From an uncultured Acidobacteriota bacterium (GTDB lineage: Bacteria > Acidobacteriota > Blastocatellia > Pyrinomonadales > Pyrinomonadaceae), in the NCBI GenBank assembly GCA_902826795.1, contig CADEGD010000002.1, positions 69,552-133,551 on the forward strand: 64,000 nt of DNA, read 5' to 3'. This document shows, piece after piece, positions 51,701 through 60,939 of this stretch; the first letter of the stretch is position 1; every line of letters begins with the position of its first letter. Below the pieces are notes generated by a model. That model did not search any database, was not told where the DNA came from, and saw nothing but the letters and a program-made list of their open reading frames with translations. The position numbers were made by a program, and so were the translations under genes.

Positions 51701-53816
51701 GGCGGTTTTCTCGGGTACGCGGATCGACCTACAAGGGGGCGATATCAAGATCGGCGAAGGATTTGTCTCGGCTCGCGGCTCTTATGACCGTGCCTCGACG
51801 GCGTTCGATTTCGATCTGAACGGAAAGAGCGTTCCGTTGCCGCTGGCCCTCGCGTTCCTTCCCGAAAACAGCGCGATCCCGACAGTCGGTGGGCTTGCCG
51901 ATTTCACGGCGAAAGCAATCGGCGAATTCGACCGGCCGAATTCGTACAACATCAACTTCTCCGGCTCGGGACGCGATGTTGTGATCAACGAAAATTCGTT
52001 TGGCACCGTAGAGTTTAAGGGCAGTACGGTCGGCCAGGTTTTGACGGCTGATCTGACGGCTACGCTCGACGGACGACCGCAAGTGATAACCGGTTCGGTA
52101 AATTTCGGTAACGACAATCTGCCCGTTCGAGTTCAAACCACTTTCGATAACAGTCCCCTCGCGCCGTTCTTCGCACTCGTTCCGGCTCTCAAAGGGATTC
52201 CGTTGACCGGCGTCGGCACTGGTACGGTCGAGTTTGGCGGAGACCTTTCACGCGTTAACCCTCAAGGCGAACGAGAGTTTACGACCGATGGATTGAGTGG
52301 CACCGCAAGATTCACGCGGCTCGATCTGCAGATACAAGATACGCCGCTTTCGGCCGCCGAACCTGTCGTCGTGGCATTTTCGCCGAGTGAGATCAATTTT
52401 CAATCGGCAAAGTTTTCGGGCGGCGGTTCGAACGTGACGATTGCAGGTGTTTACGCGCTCAGCGACTCTGGAGTGAACAGCATTGCTGTTGACGGGCGTA
52501 TCAATCTGGCCCTGCTGAACGCCGTGCCGCAGGTGGCGACGTCGGACACATTCTTTGGCGGATATGCGACGGTTGCCGTGCGAGTTTCGGGGCCGAAGTC
52601 GAATGCCCGGCTTTCGGGTACGGCGACGATGGAGAACGCCGCAGTCGCCGCCTTCATCGGGTCGAGCCGATTGACATTCGACCGATTGAAAGGACGAATC
52701 CTTTTCGCATCTAACCAGGCGCAGATCGATACGGCTGAGGGTTATCTCGGCGGCGGGAAATTCAACGCGACCGGCGGCGTGCTGTTTCGCGACAACCTTA
52801 CCGTCGATTCGTTCCGCGTTGCCCTCGATGGTTCGAACATCACGGTTCCACTACCTGAAGACTTTGTAACCACGGGTGACGCAAGGCTCGAGTTTTCGGG
52901 CAGGCGGCTTAACGAGAATCTGCTGGTTCAGATCGCGGGAAACATCCGAGCGAGGCGAGCACTTTATACACGCGACATCGAGCTTGCGAATATAGTCGGC
53001 GGCCGCAGTGCAGGTTCGATCTCAAGCGGGCCGTCGTCGCTGTTGGCTCCGCGATTCGACCTCACGATCGAAGGGCGTGACGCCCTGGTCGTTCGGAACA
53101 ACATCGCCGATCTTACAGCTTCGGTTTCGCTCAGACTTACGGGAAGTACCGCGAATCCTCAAATTTCAGGACGCATTACGGCCAACGGCGGTCAACTTTT
53201 CTTCCGCCGCGACCGGTATGACATTCAACGCGCCGTGCTCGAATTCCCGCCAGATACAACGATCGAGCCAGTGATCAATCTACAGGCCGAGAGTTTGATC
53301 CAGGGTTATCAGGTGTTCGTCAATCTTTCAGGTCCGCTCACCGAAACCGAATCGCTGATTGCGTCGGTGCGCTCTAGCCCGGCATTGCCTTCGCAGGACG
53401 TGCTTTCGCTGATCACGACGGGCAACCTTTCGAACACCGAGGCGGGCCTTCCAGGCTTCGCATCGACCGGCATCAATACCGCCGCCGAGGTGCTTACAGA
53501 TTCGATCATCAACGAGCCCGTTCGAAAAGCGACGGACAAACTTTTTGGCCTTAACGTCTTCGAGATCGACCCGATCATCTCCGGCGAGCGGCTTAATCCT
53601 TCTGCGCGGCTGACGGTCGGGCGGCAGATCAACAATAACCTGCGAGTGACATACGCGACCAATCTTTCGCAGGATCAGAATCAGGTTTTGGCCCTCGAAT
53701 ACCGTGTCTCGAACCGGCTTTCCGTGGTCGCTCAATATGAACAGCGAAGCCTAAGCAACGTCACGCGCAATCGCGACAATTTTAGTGTGGAGGTTCGCTT
53801 CAGAAGGCGTTTTTAA
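48714..53816 (+). CDS. tamB: TamB-like translocation and assembly module protein
   Basis: A 1700-residue envelope protein. A basic cytoplasmic start (about 1-28), one membrane helix (about 30-50, MVAAGLGVLIILLGLLAVVLF) and then a very long, strand-rich body in an AsmA/VPS13-like style. TamB family members form a hydrophobic groove that carries lipids or helps outer-membrane proteins across the periplasm. The C-terminal DUF490 region (about 1330-1700) has GGQLFFRRDRYDIQRAVLEFPPD, VNLSGPLTETESLIASVRSSPALPSQDVLSLITTG and GRQINNNLRVTYATNLSQDQNQVLALEYRVSNRLSVVAQYE. It starts 55 bases after ribBX and is followed after 17 bases by an Omp85 protein, its likely partner. Confidence 0.93.
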   Translation: MQEDKIEQPEETPAARPRRRWVTRRNATMVAAGLGVLIILLGLLAVVLFRYGTVDSIIKGQFVEKMNYMGIDFTADVFSLSISPLELTLKNATFNDRTSGEKLGFIREGRIGLSIDNLFAWQTTRDIKVDSTEIWGAEVWVKFDENGRSNFANLVQDERASRISLKYDSVKFQLRDSVVHFGDLRRTITADANNIQFFLDPESWEDPSTPRRYRLDLTSTQSTFTYQDSRLDNISLRVKAIADETGADISELRLTTPIGETVLNGRLSDWKDFKYDLNVESSVDLTQASTIFPLGATLRGVGNFKGKVSGQGESYNVDGRAESDALAAEGVYLKGINVAATVAGTNANYEANGTAVAELLTFEDFRVEFPKLSGNVRGTGSDFRWVGELQAVAAKSKDLSIVGLFVSDAVADYKDDQLIASGGLGRAQKFSITDTVFDGLNARGLTFTTGNGTTELKGSSATAGAMTTPDYRLEGIAARNVRIRDTKDRTTVEMDGLAAAGARLKDNRAQNLRASRFELVDTQSGTKIRLDNLTAASVNAAGTRITGVTTPGVTIEDDAVKTLVNADRLRIASIDGGGAVLGNLNIAGVRLTIREGTVSGSSNDIDAGDVTLRGNELTEGGGKLENVQIKRPVFVVEPSGRYRASADMSIGGGTVGSIPLGNASAKVNISNERADLTALTAAVMNGTVNGTASIAFSERQQSRINADFAGLDLSKIVALQGGRVIPFEGSTTGRADITFNGTNVRSTSGAISADITANAGDGTRGTVPVNGRVEVTATNGLFNIDAARLNTPNSQLAAGGTFDLQGQNSNLDLALNSTDAAEIERLVRILGVSPDLEEQLDSLEVGVAGNLAFNGKLTGNLTDPTIDGKASLASLSLRGREVGSVSTDVFVSPLGTELRNGVLQESGGGGTIAFSVNAPAGGANNTSVQATLTNVNAGNLLSTLPVDLPARLRDFTGTTSGSVNLTGLPNAAQGQVDIASTAGTVAGQAFDSLRAKAVFSGTRIDLQGGDIKIGEGFVSARGSYDRASTAFDFDLNGKSVPLPLALAFLPENSAIPTVGGLADFTAKAIGEFDRPNSYNINFSGSGRDVVINENSFGTVEFKGSTVGQVLTADLTATLDGRPQVITGSVNFGNDNLPVRVQTTFDNSPLAPFFALVPALKGIPLTGVGTGTVEFGGDLSRVNPQGEREFTTDGLSGTARFTRLDLQIQDTPLSAAEPVVVAFSPSEINFQSAKFSGGGSNVTIAGVYALSDSGVNSIAVDGRINLALLNAVPQVATSDTFFGGYATVAVRVSGPKSNARLSGTATMENAAVAAFIGSSRLTFDRLKGRILFASNQAQIDTAEGYLGGGKFNATGGVLFRDNLTVDSFRVALDGSNITVPLPEDFVTTGDARLEFSGRRLNENLLVQIAGNIRARRALYTRDIELANIVGGRSAGSISSGPSSLLAPRFDLTIEGRDALVVRNNIADLTASVSLRLTGSTANPQISGRITANGGQLFFRRDRYDIQRAVLEFPPDTTIEPVINLQAESLIQGYQVFVNLSGPLTETESLIASVRSSPALPSQDVLSLITTGNLSNTEAGLPGFASTGINTAAEVLTDSIINEPVRKATDKLFGLNVFEIDPIISGERLNPSARLTVGRQINNNLRVTYATNLSQDQNQVLALEYRVSNRLSVVAQYEQRSLSNVTRNRDNFSVEVRFRRRF

Positions 53817-53833
53817 GACGGTCAACTATCCGG

Positions 53834-56800
53834 GTGGTGAAAGCTCCGACTACATTTTATCTCACCTGTCTTGTCGCGGCCGTGCTCGCGTTCGCGAGCT
53901 TTAGCTTTGCGCAAGCCGAGTTTGAAGGACGAGCTATCGGCAATGTGTCCGTTACGTTTGAAAGCGGCGATACGAACGCGAACGCGGTGGAACAGCTTCG
54001 GCTGATCGCCCGCGACGCATTGGGCGATCGATATGCGGCGGTCCGTGTGCGCGACGCGATCGAGCGTCTGTATAACACCCGCGAAATAACGTCCGCGATC
54101 GTCGAGGCGGGTGATGCGACAAACGGCGCGGTCGATGTAAAGTTTGTCATCCGCCGAAGAACGCGGGCTCAGCGTGTGGTAGTCGAAATACCCGAAGGCG
54201 ACAAGAGCGGGATCACGGAGCAAGAGCTGCTTTTCAGGCTCGACATCCTTGAACCCGGAACACCTGTGACGGAAGCGACGCTCGGCGAAAACGCGAACAC
54301 TATCCTTGAATACCTTCGCGACCGCGGATTCTATAAAGCCGTGGTCGATACTTCTCGTCAGCCGCTGAGCAACGAGACGGAGGTCGCCGTCACTTTTACC
54401 GTGCGTCCAAAGGAACAAGCGACCGTCGAACGGTTCGACATTGCCGTTGACGGCTTCGACAACGCACTGCTCGCCGAAAAAATTAAGCTAAAGGAAGGTG
54501 CCAAATATACTCGAGAGAAGCTACAGACGGACCTCGACCGGATAAAAGCGGAACTTCAAGATGGCGGATTTCTGGCGCCTCAATTGGATGAGCCGCGAGT
54601 TGTTTACGACGGCGAAACCAATAAGATTTCTCTCGGGCTCAACGGCCGAACCGGGCCGACGGTAACGGTCGAGGTCGATTCGGAAGGGTCAAAGATCGGA
54701 TCGGGTACACGCGAACAGATCCTGCCGGTTGTTCGCGAAGGAACTATCGATTTCGCGGCGATCATCGAAGGTGAGCGCAGACTCGAAACCCGCTTCCAGG
54801 AACGCGGATATTTTTTTGCGAACGTCCGTTCGGTGTGTTCTGTCGAACCGCCTTTGTCCGATATCGACGGCACATCGCTCAAAAACGATACGGAATTTCT
54901 GTGTTCGGCGTTCTCAAGCAGCGACCTTCAAAACAAGAAGGTTCTCGTCAAATACGTCGCCGATCTCGACCGCAAGCTAACGCTCACGGACATTCGTCTG
55001 CAGGGTACGAGGCTGTTCACGGTTGAAGAGATCAAGTCCGTACTCGAATCGCAGAAGGCCAACCTTCTCGGCATCATCCCGCTGTTCGGATACGGGAACG
55101 GATACACGAGTGCGGTGCTGCTTGAAGACGATGCCGCGACGATCAGGACGCTTATGCGCGAGCTTGGCTATCGAGATGCCGCGGTTCGCGTCAATCAGGG
55201 CGTGTCGCCGGACGGTGAAAACCTGATCATCACTTTCGTTGTTGAAGAGGGTGTTCCGACGGTAGTGACCGATGTCAAGATCCGCGGAAATACGGCTTTC
55301 ACGACGGCCGAGCTCGAAGCCCAGTTGCCGGTCATCGAGGGCAAAAACATCTCGCGGGCCCGCGTGCGAAACGGTCAGCGGAAGCTTGCTGAGTATTATT
55401 CGAAGGCTGGATACTTCGACGCTTCGGTGGCGATCTCTTTCGACGAGACGGGCACCGACGCAGCAACCGGAGCCAAGCAAGCTCGAATAATTTACACGAT
55501 CGAGAACGAAGGTAAGCCTGTTTACGTCAACCGCATTTTGATCGCCGGGCAGGAGAATACAAAGGAGGGGGCGATCCGCAAGGCGTTGAACATTCGTGAG
55601 AATGAGTTGCTTCGTTCGACCGATATCTACGCGAGCGAACAGAACCTCTACGCAAGCGACGTATTCTCGCAGGTCACGATAAGGACGCAGCCTGTCGGCG
55701 ACCGTCCGGGCGGCGGGAAAAACGTTGACGTGATCGTGAACGTGACCGAACAGGCTCCGCGTATATTGTCTTATGGCGGCGGCCTGTCGACCGATCTCGG
55801 AGCAAGCGGATTCGTAGATATCCGGCATTTCAATCTGCTCGGAAATTTGTGGCAGGGCGGAGCGCGAATTCGGGCGTCACAGCGTCAGCAGTTGTTTCAG
55901 GTCGATTTCATCAATCCGCGATTCATTCGCGACGGCGAAAAGCGATTCGCTCCGTTAACGATCACGGGCGGATATCAGCGCGACACGACGGTTACTCGAT
56001 TCTTCCGTTCGGCATTTGATCAAGGTACGTTCGGCGTGGTCCAGCGGCTGGACAACGAGGGCAACCCGGTCGATGAATTTGGCAATGATGCGAGCGACCC
56101 GACGTTGAATCGGATCACGCTGACGGCCGAGACGAACCGTACGATCAGCCGCCGCGACCGCAGCATTCTCTTTTTTCGATATCGATTCGAAGATGTGCGT
56201 CTCTATAATATCAACAGCCTTTTGATCAAAGAGCTTTTAATACCAGATTCGCGAATACGCATCTCCGGCTTCGGCGCCACCTTCGTCCGCGATACGCGGC
56301 AGAACTGCAACATCAAGTACACGATCTTTGACATCATCGCGCGCGGGGATGTGGAAGAGCCGTGTAAATACAACGCGGGCGATCCAACCAAAGGCAGCTA
56401 CGTCACGGCCGAATACAACGTATCTGTTCCTTTTCTCGGAGCGAACATCGGCTTTAACAAGTTTCAGGTGTCGGGGACGAAGTATTACACATTCAAGACG
56501 TTCGAGTATCAAACGACGATCGCGGCTCGCGGGATACTTGGCGTTGCGAACGTGTTCTCTGGCGGAAACCGTTTCCCCGCCGCCTATCCGGGGCTCGAAG
56601 GCATCCTTCCGATCAGCGAGAGGTTCTTTGCGGGCGGATCGAACACGCTGCGCGGTTTCGATTTTGAGTCCGCCGGCCCACGAATACTCGTCGTACCGAC
56701 AGGTAACTTTTTCAACAATCAGGGCGAGCAGGTTTTTCTCGATCCGTTCACGGTTCCATTCGGCGGAAATGCTCTGGCGGTAGTGAATGTCGAGGCCCGC

Positions 56801-57112
56801 GTTCCGATAACCGAATCGATCCGCGTAGTTCCCTTTTATGATGGCGGCAATGTCTTCCGAAGCGCCAAGGATATATTCAACCGCGAGGAGATACCCGACA
56901 GCGAGTTCGTCCGAAAAAATCTGCGGGCGAATTGGGCTCACACGGTCGGGCTGGGCTTGCGGATCAAGACACCGATCGGTGGCGAGGCCGGAATCGACTA
57001 CGGATATTTGCTTAATCCCCCGTCGTTCATCATCCCTCAGCAAGTCGGACCGCCGGCCTTCTATCGTCTGCCGCAAAGCCAGATCCACTTCCGCTTCTCG
57101 CAGGCGTTTTAA
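53834..57112 (+). CDS. Omp85 family outer-membrane protein (BamA/TamA-like)
   Basis: A 1092-residue protein. A signal peptide (about 1-27) is followed by several POTRA domains (about 35-640; for example ITEQELLFRLDILEPGTPVTEATLGENANTILEYLRDRGFYKAVVD and VTDVKIRGNTAFTTAELEAQLPVIEGKNISRARVRNGQRKLAEYYSKAGYFDASV) and a C-terminal beta barrel (about 650-1092). LPISERFFAGGSNTLRGF is the conserved loop that folds into the barrel (RGF in place of VRGY/F), and the chain ends in F (HFRFSQAF). The frame starts at GTG 53834. Next to tamB this is probably the TamA partner rather than the essential BamA, though the long POTRA region keeps both open. Confidence 0.93.
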   Translation: MVKAPTTFYLTCLVAAVLAFASFSFAQAEFEGRAIGNVSVTFESGDTNANAVEQLRLIARDALGDRYAAVRVRDAIERLYNTREITSAIVEAGDATNGAVDVKFVIRRRTRAQRVVVEIPEGDKSGITEQELLFRLDILEPGTPVTEATLGENANTILEYLRDRGFYKAVVDTSRQPLSNETEVAVTFTVRPKEQATVERFDIAVDGFDNALLAEKIKLKEGAKYTREKLQTDLDRIKAELQDGGFLAPQLDEPRVVYDGETNKISLGLNGRTGPTVTVEVDSEGSKIGSGTREQILPVVREGTIDFAAIIEGERRLETRFQERGYFFANVRSVCSVEPPLSDIDGTSLKNDTEFLCSAFSSSDLQNKKVLVKYVADLDRKLTLTDIRLQGTRLFTVEEIKSVLESQKANLLGIIPLFGYGNGYTSAVLLEDDAATIRTLMRELGYRDAAVRVNQGVSPDGENLIITFVVEEGVPTVVTDVKIRGNTAFTTAELEAQLPVIEGKNISRARVRNGQRKLAEYYSKAGYFDASVAISFDETGTDAATGAKQARIIYTIENEGKPVYVNRILIAGQENTKEGAIRKALNIRENELLRSTDIYASEQNLYASDVFSQVTIRTQPVGDRPGGGKNVDVIVNVTEQAPRILSYGGGLSTDLGASGFVDIRHFNLLGNLWQGGARIRASQRQQLFQVDFINPRFIRDGEKRFAPLTITGGYQRDTTVTRFFRSAFDQGTFGVVQRLDNEGNPVDEFGNDASDPTLNRITLTAETNRTISRRDRSILFFRYRFEDVRLYNINSLLIKELLIPDSRIRISGFGATFVRDTRQNCNIKYTIFDIIARGDVEEPCKYNAGDPTKGSYVTAEYNVSVPFLGANIGFNKFQVSGTKYYTFKTFEYQTTIAARGILGVANVFSGGNRFPAAYPGLEGILPISERFFAGGSNTLRGFDFESAGPRILVVPTGNFFNNQGEQVFLDPFTVPFGGNALAVVNVEARVPITESIRVVPFYDGGNVFRSAKDIFNREEIPDSEFVRKNLRANWAHTVGLGLRIKTPIGGEAGIDYGYLLNPPSFIIPQQVGPPAFYRLPQSQIHFRFSQAF

Positions 57113-57172
57113 AAGTGTTTCGGACCGCATTCGACGGCCGCACAACCGTATACCGAACACGATCCGAAACGA

Positions 57173-57195
57173 GGGCGGGCCCACCTTGTCCGCCC
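57173..57195. terminator. hairpin between convergent genes
   Basis: GGGCGG (57173-57178) and CCGCCC (57190-57195) form a GC-rich 6-bp stem around an 11-base loop. It lies between the Omp85 stop and the stop of the opposite signalling gene. No T-run is visible, so intrinsic termination is uncertain. Confidence 0.4.
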
Positions 57196-57205
57196 TGAGC
57201 TAAAT

Positions 57206-59758
57206 CTAATTTATGCTTTTCGAGACCACGTGGCTCTCGTCAAGCTCCACCACCAACATCTCTCCCGAGCGATGCTCGCCCATCCCCGTGGGGATGTATT
57301 CCTCTGCCGTCTGAGGATCGGCAAGCAGAGCACCGACCTCTATTTCTTCCTTCCTGCCGCGTTTCCGGCCGAGCTTACGTTTTCCCTTCTCGGCATACAT
57401 CGCCTTGTCAGCGGCAATGATAAGCTGATCGAATGTTTCGCCGTCCGCCGGATAAGCGGCTGAGCCGATACTTACCCCGACCCTTGCTACGCCGCCGGGA
57501 GCTTTCGTACCAAATCGGCCGACCGCCTCACGGATTCGGCCACATAGATCGTCGATGCCGGACGAATGCGTGTCGGGGATCAATGCAACAAACTCGTCAC
57601 CTGCATAGCGTGCAAGAAAGTCATAGTCCCGCAGTTCGCTGCGGATGACACCGCCGATATCGGTCAGCATCTGGTCGCCCGCTTTGTGGCCGAAGTTATC
57701 GTTGACGGCCTTGAATCCGTCGAGGTCAAGCATCAGCAGCTGGAACGACGCCTTGCTTCGCGATGCTCTCTTAACTTCCTTGTCAAAGGCGTGTTGAAGA
57801 GCACGAGCATTCGGAAGGCCGGTGATCGGATCGGTCGAGGCGTGAGTGGCCGCTTGGGCATGCAACTGCGATTTCGCGATCGCATCTCCCGCGATCTTCG
57901 ATACCGTCTCAAGCAGCCGGACCTGATCGTCCTCATACCGGTCAACACTGCTCGAATAGAGCGAGATAGCACCGATGACTTTCTCCTCCGCAACGATCGG
58001 CCGCGACACCATCGTCTTAAATTCGTTAGCCTCGTCAGGTGCCGAGAACAGCAGGTCGAGCGCGGGGTCGACGTTCTCGACGGTCTTGTTCTTTCTGAGA
58101 GCGTATCCGGTCGCTCCCTCGCCGACGCGTACGTGAAGCCTTGCGAGAGCCTTAGACCGCGGGCCGGCGATATGAACGGGCACGGCGAACTGGCCGCCGT
58201 CGTCCAGAAGAAAAATGCCGCAAGCATCGTACGGAATAAATTCACCAACCTTGGCGGCAAAGAGCGAAAGCGTATCGTCCAGCGTCATCGCCGCACCGAA
58301 CTCGCGTGCGAGCGAATAAAGCGTGAATACTTCGCGGTTAGCTTGCTTGATCTGCTCAACGAAGTTTTTCTCTTCACCGCCGAATCCCGGCGTCTCGGCT
58401 TCGGCGTCGTATTCGAGCCCTTCCGCAGCGATCTCTTCTTCGAGCTGTCTAAGGTTTCGGATCAAAAGGTCGACGACCTTCGGGTCGAACTGCGTGCCGG
58501 AGCCAGCCCGCATAAAACTGCAAGCGTCCTCTCTGGACATGGCTGGGCGGTATGGCCGTGCTCCGCGAAGCGTGTCGAAAGCGTCGGAGATCGAGAGTAT
58601 GCGGGCCGTGAGTGGAATGTGGCTTCCGCGCAGCCCTTCGGGATATCCGCTGCCGTCCCAGAATTCGTGGTGATACTTCACCGTCGGCACGACCGGCGTC
58701 CGGAAACCAACCTTTTCAAGGATCGAGGCTCCGACCGAGGAGTGAATCTTCGTTTTCTCGAGCTCGGCATTCGTTAGTCTGCCCGGCTTGTTAAGAATGT
58801 GGTCCGGTACGGCAAGCTTGCCGATATCGTGGAGCAGGGCTGCCGTTCTTAGCGCGTCGATCTCGCCGTCGCTCAGATTCAATAGCCTTCCGAGCCCGAC
58901 GGCGTAGATCTGAGTTCGGCGAACGTGGCCGACGCCAACCTGGTCGCGAGCATCGATCGCGGTCGCGAGAGCCTCGACGGTCGCCAGATGAATTCGGGAA
59001 GCTTCGCGAATCTCTTTTGTTTTCAGGTCAAGGTTGCGGATGTGAATCTTATAAGCAGCGTTTGTCGCTATCGCCAGCGGTAGCAACACCAGGCCGAACT
59101 CTATGCCGAAGTGGTTGAACGTAAGGAACAGGATTATCGCCGCTGAAAGACTTACCAGATGGCCGCTCGCACGCGTCCACACATATGTGTCTATGGCCGT
59201 CGCGTCGAGCCGAAGCCCCGCCGTTCGAGCCTCGATCAAATCGAGAAAGGCTCCTGACGTAAAGTGGGCAAGGCACATGACACAGGCCGCAAAAACCACC
59301 GCATTGGGTATCGAGAAACTACCGGCGACGATGGTGCTCGGGCTTTCGCCGAAAGCCCCGACGGATAGATAAAATGCCAGAGCCGCAGCGAACGCACACA
59401 AGACGTCGTAAGACGCCGACCGGACCCAAACAGACCGGCCCGCTCGAAGCTTCTTACGCGACGAAAGGCTGCAAGCAAGGGCCAGCAGCACGCCGCCGTA
59501 AACGCCCATCAGGGCGACGCCCCAAAATACGAACACCGTCTTGGGACGGAAGATCGACCGCGACCGGGGTATCGGAAGGTCGAAAGGGGCGACGAGAAAT
59601 GCGATGAGTGAAGCGACGGCGAGGATTAGAATTTTCGAGACGTCGTTTGAGAAGAGTTCGAAAACCGCGTAGAGAACAAAAGCGGTAGCTGCGGCGGCCA
59701 TCAGCCATTGCAGTACGCCCAAGCGCCAATTATTTCTTTTAAACTCTACGTCAGTCAT
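57206..59758 (-). CDS. membrane HD-GYP / GAF / GGDEF cyclic-di-GMP signalling protein
   Basis: An 850-residue protein. N-terminal part (about 1-235): about seven hydrophobic helices forming a membrane sensor. HD-GYP domain (about 245-440): LLHDIGKLAVPDHILNKPGRLT and KYHHEFWDGSGYPEGLRGSHIPL give the HD and HHExxDGxGYP sites, so c-di-GMP hydrolysis is expected. GAF domain (about 470-625): ETLDDTLSLFAAKVGEFIPYDACGIFLLDDG-like region. GGDEF domain (about 655-815): TDPITGLPNARAL, DLDGFKAVNDNFGHKAGDQML and RYAGDEFVALIPD, so an AGDEF active loop for c-di-GMP synthesis. ATG 59758 is chosen over a start 14 codons upstream. Having making and breaking domains in one chain is unusual. Confidence 0.93.
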   Translation of the reverse strand: MTDVEFKRNNWRLGVLQWLMAAAATAFVLYAVFELFSNDVSKILILAVASLIAFLVAPFDLPIPRSRSIFRPKTVFVFWGVALMGVYGGVLLALACSLSSRKKLRAGRSVWVRSASYDVLCAFAAALAFYLSVGAFGESPSTIVAGSFSIPNAVVFAACVMCLAHFTSGAFLDLIEARTAGLRLDATAIDTYVWTRASGHLVSLSAAIILFLTFNHFGIEFGLVLLPLAIATNAAYKIHIRNLDLKTKEIREASRIHLATVEALATAIDARDQVGVGHVRRTQIYAVGLGRLLNLSDGEIDALRTAALLHDIGKLAVPDHILNKPGRLTNAELEKTKIHSSVGASILEKVGFRTPVVPTVKYHHEFWDGSGYPEGLRGSHIPLTARILSISDAFDTLRGARPYRPAMSREDACSFMRAGSGTQFDPKVVDLLIRNLRQLEEEIAAEGLEYDAEAETPGFGGEEKNFVEQIKQANREVFTLYSLAREFGAAMTLDDTLSLFAAKVGEFIPYDACGIFLLDDGGQFAVPVHIAGPRSKALARLHVRVGEGATGYALRKNKTVENVDPALDLLFSAPDEANEFKTMVSRPIVAEEKVIGAISLYSSSVDRYEDDQVRLLETVSKIAGDAIAKSQLHAQAATHASTDPITGLPNARALQHAFDKEVKRASRSKASFQLLMLDLDGFKAVNDNFGHKAGDQMLTDIGGVIRSELRDYDFLARYAGDEFVALIPDTHSSGIDDLCGRIREAVGRFGTKAPGGVARVGVSIGSAAYPADGETFDQLIIAADKAMYAEKGKRKLGRKRGRKEEIEVGALLADPQTAEEYIPTGMGEHRSGEMLVVELDESHVVSKSIN

Positions 59759-59969
59759 CTTAGGTGAGCGGGTGTTGGAACTTGTGCGGATCCACGACAC
59801 TCGTTGGCTGCTGAATACAAGCCTCGTGCCAGATTCTGCAAATCAACTAAAGTGCCGATTTCTGCATCCGAACTAAGGCAATGATGTCCGCCGACGATCA
59901 GAATGCCTATTCAAACTGCCTCAAATCGGTCAAAATGACAGAAGCGCCTTTTACGCCGCGGTTTTCGTG

Positions 59970-60932
59970 ATGAGTGAGCATCGAAAATTTGTTCTTTGGG
60001 CGATGACGTTCTTTGCCGCGTGCACATCGATTGTCGCCCAAGACCCATCGGGCGAGATCCGCATCGATACAGAGCTCGCCGCTTTCGAAGTGTCGGTATC
60101 GGACGCGAAGGGAGCCCCGATACGCGGGCTTACGGCCAGAGATTTTCGGGTGTTGGAGAACGGACATGAACGATCGATCGATTTCTTTCAGCCGATCAAG
60201 AAAAAAGACGCGACGCGGCCATTGTCGGTCGTATTCGCACTGGACGTTTCAGGCAGCATGACGGAGCCTGAGCTCGAGAAGCTGAGATCGGCAATGGATC
60301 GTTTCGTTAAGCGTTTGGCGGACTACGAATCGCAGTTCGCCGTGCTGTCTTTCGCTATGAACGTAAAGACGAATCAGGATTTTACAAATCGTCCCGACCG
60401 CATCGAACGGGCATTGAAGAACTTAAAGCGTGATCAGGACGGACTTTCCACTCACGCTTACGACGCCGTCGACCAGGCAGTTCGTATGGTGGTTCGCAAG
60501 GCCCCACGGTCGATCAGAGACCGCGTACCGCGGCGTGCGGTGATATTGATAACTGATGGATTTCCGGTCGGTGACATCGTTTCGTCATCGACGGTGATCG
60601 AGCGGGCGAATGATGCCGAGACCAGCGTATTCTCCGTTTTGCTTCCTTCGTATTCCAAATTGCAGAGAGGCGGCCGCCGCATTCCGACTCCGCTGGAAGC
60701 GAGCGGACTTTCGGAACGCACGGGCGGCATCAGCATCGCGGCGAACGAATCAAATTTTGACCCGATATTCGACGCACTCGCGGAAGAGTTGACGGCATCA
60801 TATGCGATCGCGTTTTATCCCATCGAAGACGAGAAACCGGGTGAACGCCCGGGTGAACGCATTGTGAAGATCGAGGCTCGTTCAGGCTTGAAAGTAAGGC
60901 AGAACAGGACAAGCTACAGGCCGGCAAATTGA
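59970..60932 (+). CDS. secreted VWA-domain protein (VWFA-related, Acidobacterial type)
   Basis: A 320-residue exported protein. Signal peptide (about 1-24), a short strand-rich lead (FEVSVSDAKGAPIRGLTARDFRVLENGHERSIDFFQP) and a VWA domain (about 75-270). The MIDAS metal site is present as DVSGSMTE, and the later ITDGFPVGD loop supplies the aspartate. TGGISIAANESNFDPIFDALAEELTASYAIAFYP is the usual close of the VWFA-related family common in Acidobacteriota. Function unknown. ATG 59970 follows GTG 59967 directly. It converges with the small zinc-ribbon gene. Confidence 0.9.
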   Translation: MSEHRKFVLWAMTFFAACTSIVAQDPSGEIRIDTELAAFEVSVSDAKGAPIRGLTARDFRVLENGHERSIDFFQPIKKKDATRPLSVVFALDVSGSMTEPELEKLRSAMDRFVKRLADYESQFAVLSFAMNVKTNQDFTNRPDRIERALKNLKRDQDGLSTHAYDAVDQAVRMVVRKAPRSIRDRVPRRAVILITDGFPVGDIVSSSTVIERANDAETSVFSVLLPSYSKLQRGGRRIPTPLEASGLSERTGGISIAANESNFDPIFDALAEELTASYAIAFYPIEDEKPGERPGERIVKIEARSGLKVRQNRTSYRPAN

Positions 60933-60939
60933 AGCGTCG

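Noticed and set aside
54977-55828. A 283-codon minus-strand open frame opposite the POTRA region
   Set aside because: Fully inside the Omp85 gene; arginine-rich and without motifs.
53834-57112. Naming the Omp85 gene bamA outright
   Set aside because: Its neighbour is tamB-like and no Bam lipoprotein genes are near, so either identity is possible.
57566-58777. A 403-codon plus-strand open frame opposite the HD-GYP/GGDEF gene
   Set aside because: No family motif, and it lies fully within a gene with three intact signalling domains.
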